16,733 bases of DNA from Deltaproteobacteria bacterium (GTDB taxonomy: Bacteria > Desulfobacterota > DSM-4660 > Desulfatiglandales > HGW-15). The stretch spans positions 3,940,269-3,957,001 of the forward strand of contig CP070840.1 in NCBI GenBank assembly GCA_020342025.1. The letters are read 5' to 3'. Both the position numbers and the translations under genes were made by a program. Position 1 is the first letter of the stretch; each line of letters begins with the position of its first letter. Of the stretch, positions 13,173 to 16,733 are shown in pieces. The notes beneath the pieces were generated by a model, which saw nothing but the letters and a program-made list of their open reading frames with translations, was not told the origin of the DNA and made no database searches.

Positions 13173-15128
13173 ATGGGTAATGGTAGGGAGAAGTTTCCAC
13201 ACATGTTCAGCAAAGGGCAGTTTGGCAATTTTGAGACGAAAAACCGGGTGAAATACGCCGCCTGCTGCGTTTCCAATTACAACAATCCGGACGGTTCTCT
13301 CACAGAGCGAGAATTTGCCCGTGACCAGGTCATTTCCCGGATGGGATGCGGTATCTTCACCAATCAGGGCGCCTATCCTGACAAGAGCGGTGTGGGCAAA
13401 GCGTATACGACGCAGCTATGCCTTAATGACGATCGGTTCATCCCTGATATTGCCAGGGTCGCGGAGATGTTTCACCGGGATGGGGCCATTGCCATTCAAC
13501 AAATCCTTCATGCGGGCCGCTACGGGGGCATTGACTTGGACTACTGTCTCCAATCCTCTGATACGCCCCAGACGCTAAAGCATTTCAGGCCTCCGCGGGA
13601 GATCACCAAGGATGAGATCCAGCAAACCATTGAAGACCATGCGGATGCGGCCGTGAGGGCCATCAAGGCGGGATATGAAGGGGTGGAGATCACCAGTTTT
13701 CTGGGGTACTTGCTGGCCACCTTTCTCTCCTCTTTTGTCAACAAGCGGACCGATGAATACGGAGGCTCTGTGGAGAACCGGGGCCGTTTCATGGTAGAGA
13801 CCATCCAGGCCATGAAGAGGGCAATGGGTGAGGACAAGCTCATGTGCATAAGGCTCAATGGCACCGAGCTGATGGATGAGTATGGTGGGAGCAGCGAAGA
13901 AGAGTGTATTGAGTTCATGAAGATGGCTGAGGACGCGGGTGCGGACATGATCAGCATCGTCATTGGCTGGCATGAGTCCAGAGCAGGGGCCCTCGGCCGG
14001 GATGTGCCCTTAGATGGTTGGCTATATTTGGCAGAGCGTGCCAAGAAGCAGATTAGTGTGCCCCTGGCCTTTGGCCCTCGGTTGGCTGATCCGGTCCTGG
14101 CAGAGAAGGCACTGGCAGAGGGTGTGATTGATTTCTGGGAGGTCTGCCGTCCTTTCCTCTCTGATCCAGAGCTTCTGCGCAAGGTGGAGGAGGATCGATT
14201 GGAGGAGATCAAGCCCTGTATTGGTTGCATGATCTGTCTTGCCAAGCTCTTTGCCAATCAACCCTACATCTGCACGGTCAATCCTGTTTTGGGCCATGAG
14301 ATTGACCCGGAGTATCACATCACACCCAGCGTACGGAAAAAGAAGGTGATGGTCATAGGCGGGGGTCTTGCGGGGCTGGAGTGTGCCATTGCGGCCGCCA
14401 AGAGAGGTCATGATGTGACCATTTATGACAAGAGGGATCGCCTAGGGGGGCAGGTGATCTCTGCGGCCAAGGAGATCAAGGGGGGTGAAGATCTCATGCG
14501 GCTGATAGGGTATTATGAAAAGGAGATAAAGAAGAGGGGTATTGAAGTGAAACTGGGTGTGGAAGTGGATAGAAAGCTCTGTGCCAAAGAGAGACCCGAT
14601 GTGGGTGTGGTCGCCACGGGTGCCGAGATCGTAAAACCGGATATTGCGGGCCTTGACAGGAAGCATGTGATCTCTGCGTGGGAGGTGTTGGAACGGGATA
14701 CGGAGGTCGCTGACAAGGTAGCCATTATCGGGGGTGGCAAGGTGGGTCTGGTCACCGCAGAGCATTTGGCCTCCAGAGGAAAAGAGGTCTGGGTGGTGGA
14801 ACCCCAGAAACGGGTGGATTACGACGTGAGCACCACGTTTAAGTGGCGTCATGCCGCCTGGGTAAAGGAATTTGGTGTCAACGTATTGAATCTGACTGAG
14901 GCGGTTGAGGTGACGGAAAAGGGGTTGCTGGTCAAGGATGAGAAGGGGAAGCAGCGGCTCATAGAGGTGGGGACCATCATTTTGGCAGGTCCAAGAAGGT
15001 CCGTGCAGGACTTGGCCTCATCCCTGGAATACGTTTGTGACGAGCTCTATGTGATAGGGGATGCGATCCAACCCCGTTTCATGCACAGAGCGATTCATGA
15101 AGGGTATAAACTGGGAGCAAGGTTATAA
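13173..15128 (+). CDS. NADH:flavin oxidoreductase, 2,4-dienoyl-CoA reductase / 2-enoate reductase-like
   Basis: A 651-residue three-domain flavoprotein. Residues 1-340 are an Old Yellow Enzyme TIM barrel (FMN) with LHAGR (112-116), Y179 in LGYLL and H267 in IGWHESR, matching the catalytic Tyr166/His252 pair of E. coli FadH. A [4Fe-4S] motif follows: C349/C352/C355/C367, CxxCxxC rather than the CxxCxxxC I recall for FadH. Residues 390-651 hold an FAD fold (GGGLAG, 396-401) and an NAD(P) fold (GGGKVG, 520-525). ATG at 13173 with AGAGGAGAG at 13157-13165 is chosen over GTG at 13140. It would reduce an alpha,beta-unsaturated acid or acyl-CoA with NAD(P)H; clostridial 2-enoate (cinnamate) reductase and BaiCD are close relatives. 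The 139-base upstream gap suggests a separate transcript start. Confidence 0.88.
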   Translation: MGNGREKFPHMFSKGQFGNFETKNRVKYAACCVSNYNNPDGSLTEREFARDQVISRMGCGIFTNQGAYPDKSGVGKAYTTQLCLNDDRFIPDIARVAEMFHRDGAIAIQQILHAGRYGGIDLDYCLQSSDTPQTLKHFRPPREITKDEIQQTIEDHADAAVRAIKAGYEGVEITSFLGYLLATFLSSFVNKRTDEYGGSVENRGRFMVETIQAMKRAMGEDKLMCIRLNGTELMDEYGGSSEEECIEFMKMAEDAGADMISIVIGWHESRAGALGRDVPLDGWLYLAERAKKQISVPLAFGPRLADPVLAEKALAEGVIDFWEVCRPFLSDPELLRKVEEDRLEEIKPCIGCMICLAKLFANQPYICTVNPVLGHEIDPEYHITPSVRKKKVMVIGGGLAGLECAIAAAKRGHDVTIYDKRDRLGGQVISAAKEIKGGEDLMRLIGYYEKEIKKRGIEVKLGVEVDRKLCAKERPDVGVVATGAEIVKPDIAGLDRKHVISAWEVLERDTEVADKVAIIGGGKVGLVTAEHLASRGKEVWVVEPQKRVDYDVSTTFKWRHAAWVKEFGVNVLNLTEAVEVTEKGLLVKDEKGKQRLIEVGTIILAGPRRSVQDLASSLEYVCDELYVIGDAIQPRFMHRAIHEGYKLGARL

Positions 15129-15196
15129 AGGAAAAAGAGCATTCTCCCTGGACCATTGGACAGGGTGCGGAAAGGATTGAGAAAGGGAGGTAAAAA

Positions 15197-16081
15197 ATGG
15201 GTTCTAAATTGATGAAGTATGAATTCCTGACCAAGTACACGCCGCAGGAGGAATGGATCGAGGGGAAAGGGGTATTATTGTGGCTGGCGTTTTTTTTCTC
15301 AGAAATTGGCGCTGGGATCTATTTTGTGTCCCTGTTCCTGCGCTTTCCGCCGGGGTGGTTGATGGGATGGCTCGTATCCCTAATATTGGGCGGCCTCATT
15401 CATCTGGCTTACCTTGGAAGCCCTTTCCGGGTTTGGCGCGTCTTTCTTCGACCAGGAAGCTCGGAAATATCGCGGGGGATGTGGGCCATTTTTCTTTTCG
15501 CAGCAATTGGGTTTTTTCAGGTCGCCCCTGTAGCCATTTCCACTTTGCCGTGGACAGGAGATAGTTCAGTCCTCAAGGCAATTATGGGTATACTCTGTAT
15601 CCTGATCATGGCGCACGGATTTTTGACGATGAACGTGGTCAAGGCATTGCCCATGTGGAACTCATCAATGATGATCCCCCTCTCACTGGTTTCTGGGATC
15701 TGGGTAGCAAGCCAGAGCGTTGAATTGATATTGCTTGTTAGCGGGGGAGAACTGAACATGGCAGAGTTATGGGCCAGATGGTCCCTGTTGGGCTACATGG
15801 GTGTATTGGTCATGTTCTTATTTGGCACTGCCCATTCATCCGAAACTGCTCGCGTATCCATAAAGGGGCTCTTAAAGGGTGATTCCTCTGTCCGCTTCTA
15901 TGTGGGCGTGGTAGGTATCGGGATCATCATTCCATTGATTCTTACTCTCGTGGTTTGGGGAAATGGTGTAGAGAAAATGAGCGGCGTGTTTTTGTTCCTG
16001 CGCTTCTTTTGTGTGCTGATTGGGGATCTGGTGATGCGTTATAACATCATGAAAGATGCTGTATATTCGCCAGTCGTATAA
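15197..16081 (+). CDS. NrfD/DmsC/PsrC-like membrane subunit of a molybdopterin oxidoreductase
   Basis: A 294-residue integral membrane protein with eight predicted helices at about 27-48, 54-74, 95-116, 124-148, 157-181, 194-212, 233-254 and 260-281, the usual topology of the NrfD family. The SRGMWAIFLF segment (92-101) is typical. GGGAGGT at 15185-15191 precedes ATG 15197. It should exchange electrons with the quinone pool for the Mo enzyme that begins 51 bases after its stop. With that enzyme and a not-yet-seen Fe-S subunit it could form a phenylacetyl-CoA:acceptor oxidoreductase-like (PadBCD) complex. A DMSO- or polysulfide-reductase-type anchor is the general alternative. Confidence 0.85.
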   Translation: MGSKLMKYEFLTKYTPQEEWIEGKGVLLWLAFFFSEIGAGIYFVSLFLRFPPGWLMGWLVSLILGGLIHLAYLGSPFRVWRVFLRPGSSEISRGMWAIFLFAAIGFFQVAPVAISTLPWTGDSSVLKAIMGILCILIMAHGFLTMNVVKALPMWNSSMMIPLSLVSGIWVASQSVELILLVSGGELNMAELWARWSLLGYMGVLVMFLFGTAHSSETARVSIKGLLKGDSSVRFYVGVVGIGIIIPLILTLVVWGNGVEKMSGVFLFLRFFCVLIGDLVMRYNIMKDAVYSPVV

Positions 16082-16132
16082 AGTGGAGTTGGGGAAGGCC
16101 TTTCCTTGGCGAAAAAATCAGGAGGAGTCACT

Positions 16133-16733
16133 ATGAACGATAAAGTAACGACAAACACAGATACTAAAGCGTATTGGTCTTATTCCATCTGCGCTGGATG
16201 CTATAATCTCTGCGGCGTGAAGATAAAAGTGGTGGATGGGGTTCCGGTAGCCATAGAAGGGATACCTGAAAGTGATCTGGGGGGGCGAGGAGGTCAATGT
16301 GGAAAAGGTGTGGCCACCATCATGGACTTTCATGACCCCAACCGGATTAATTATCCCGTAAAAAGGACCAATCCCAAGAAAGGACTTTACGAAGATCCGA
16401 AATGGGAGAGGATCTCATGGGAGGAGGCACTCGATACCATTGCTGAAAAGCTCAGGGCAGCCAGAGACAAGGATCCCAGATCCATCGTTTGGGCCTTTAC
16501 ACCCGGCCCTGGAACCCCTTTCAAGGCCACAGTATTTGCAAGTTTCTTTTTTCTTGCCTGCGGCAGCCGTAATCAGGCCTTCGGCGGGGTCGGGTCTCAA
16601 TGCGGTGCTGCTGCCCACCATGCCGGGGCCTTGATGCACGCCGCCTGGGATATACTCCCTGACTATGGGTTCTCTAACTTTGTGCTTCGCTGCGGAGGGA
16701 ACGAGGGGCATGGTGGAGGCCGTATGGCATCCA
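16133..16733 (+). CDS. Molybdopterin oxidoreductase catalytic subunit, N-terminal part (cut by window end)
   Basis: The first 200 codons of a DMSO-reductase-superfamily enzyme, open to the window edge. A [4Fe-4S] motif is formed by C20, C23, C27 and C56 (CxxCxxxC...C), followed by the Molybdop_Fe4S4-type sequence and ISWEEALDTIAEKL (94-107), the usual entry to the Mo domain. C157 in SQCGAA is the best candidate Mo/W ligand. There is no twin-arginine signal, so the enzyme should stay in the cytoplasm, unlike DmsA or PsrA. GGAGGAGT at 16121-16128 strongly supports ATG 16133. Next to an NrfD-type anchor and in a region with PadEFGHI-like genes, a PadB-like role (phenylacetyl-CoA to phenylglyoxylate) is attractive, but only by context. 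Most of the protein lies outside the window. Confidence 0.87.
   Translation, partial: MNDKVTTNTDTKAYWSYSICAGCYNLCGVKIKVVDGVPVAIEGIPESDLGGRGGQCGKGVATIMDFHDPNRINYPVKRTNPKKGLYEDPKWERISWEEALDTIAEKLRAARDKDPRSIVWAFTPGPGTPFKATVFASFFFLACGSRNQAFGGVGSQCGAAAHHAGALMHAAWDILPDYGFSNFVLRCGGNEGHGGGRMAS

Noticed and set aside
13541..14257. A 238-residue open frame on the - strand
   Set aside because: It lies wholly inside the well-supported flavoprotein gene, is rich in serine and proline as antisense translations often are, and shows no domain.

Overview
All genes in this window lie on the + strand and describe an anaerobic, strongly iron-sulfur-, corrinoid- and flavin-dependent catabolic region. Bacterial Shine-Dalgarno sites, TRAP transport, a five-subunit 2-oxoacid oxidoreductase, B12-dependent methyl transfer, a reductive-dehalogenase-like protein and several intergenic inverted-repeat families together suggest a strict anaerobe, most likely an uncultured Desulfobacterota (Deltaproteobacteria) aromatic-compound degrader. 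This is inference; there is no rRNA or phylogenetic marker here.

Region 1 (36-5810): a GntR/FCD regulator, then gamma, delta, alpha, FAD and Fe-S/TPP beta subunits of a 2-oxoacid:acceptor oxidoreductase. Gene order and subunit sizes match phenylglyoxylate:NAD oxidoreductase PadEFGHI of Aromatoleum (phenylglyoxylate + CoA + NAD -> benzoyl-CoA + CO2 + NADH). The two gaps inside this gene set (2791-2977 and 4250-4487) are each filled by a different inverted-repeat element.

Region 2 (5811-8936): a complete TRAP transporter (DctP, DctQ, DctM) for an organic acid, with a long intercistronic hairpin between dctP and dctQ.

Region 3 (8993-13033): a corrinoid methyl-transfer module consisting of a MtaC/MtbC-type corrinoid protein, a UroD/MtaA-type methyltransferase with an altered zinc motif (H-x-D instead of H-x-C), and an AcsE-type methyltetrahydrofolate methyltransferase. 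A cytoplasmic RdhA-like protein follows. It has no Tat signal and no RdhB anchor, yet keeps Tyr/Asn/Arg at exactly the spacing of the PceA active site. No RACo/RamA-type activator is visible.

Region 4 (13034-16733): a possible promoter, a 2,4-dienoyl-CoA/2-enoate reductase-like flavoprotein, an NrfD-type membrane subunit, and the start of a cytoplasmic molybdopterin oxidoreductase cut by the window edge. The last two could form a PadBCD-like phenylacetyl-CoA oxidizing complex that would feed the PadEFGHI-like enzyme.

Working hypothesis (inference): import of a substituted arylacetate or related aromatic acid, removal of methoxy (corrinoid methyltransferases) and possibly halogen (RdhA-like) substituents or side-chain reduction (enoate reductase-like), alpha-oxidation of the CoA-activated side chain by the Mo enzyme, and oxidative decarboxylation to a benzoyl-CoA-type intermediate. 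The most novel element is the RdhA-like protein built into a methyltransferase operon, where it may be a soluble dehalogenase or an unrecognised corrinoid reductase.
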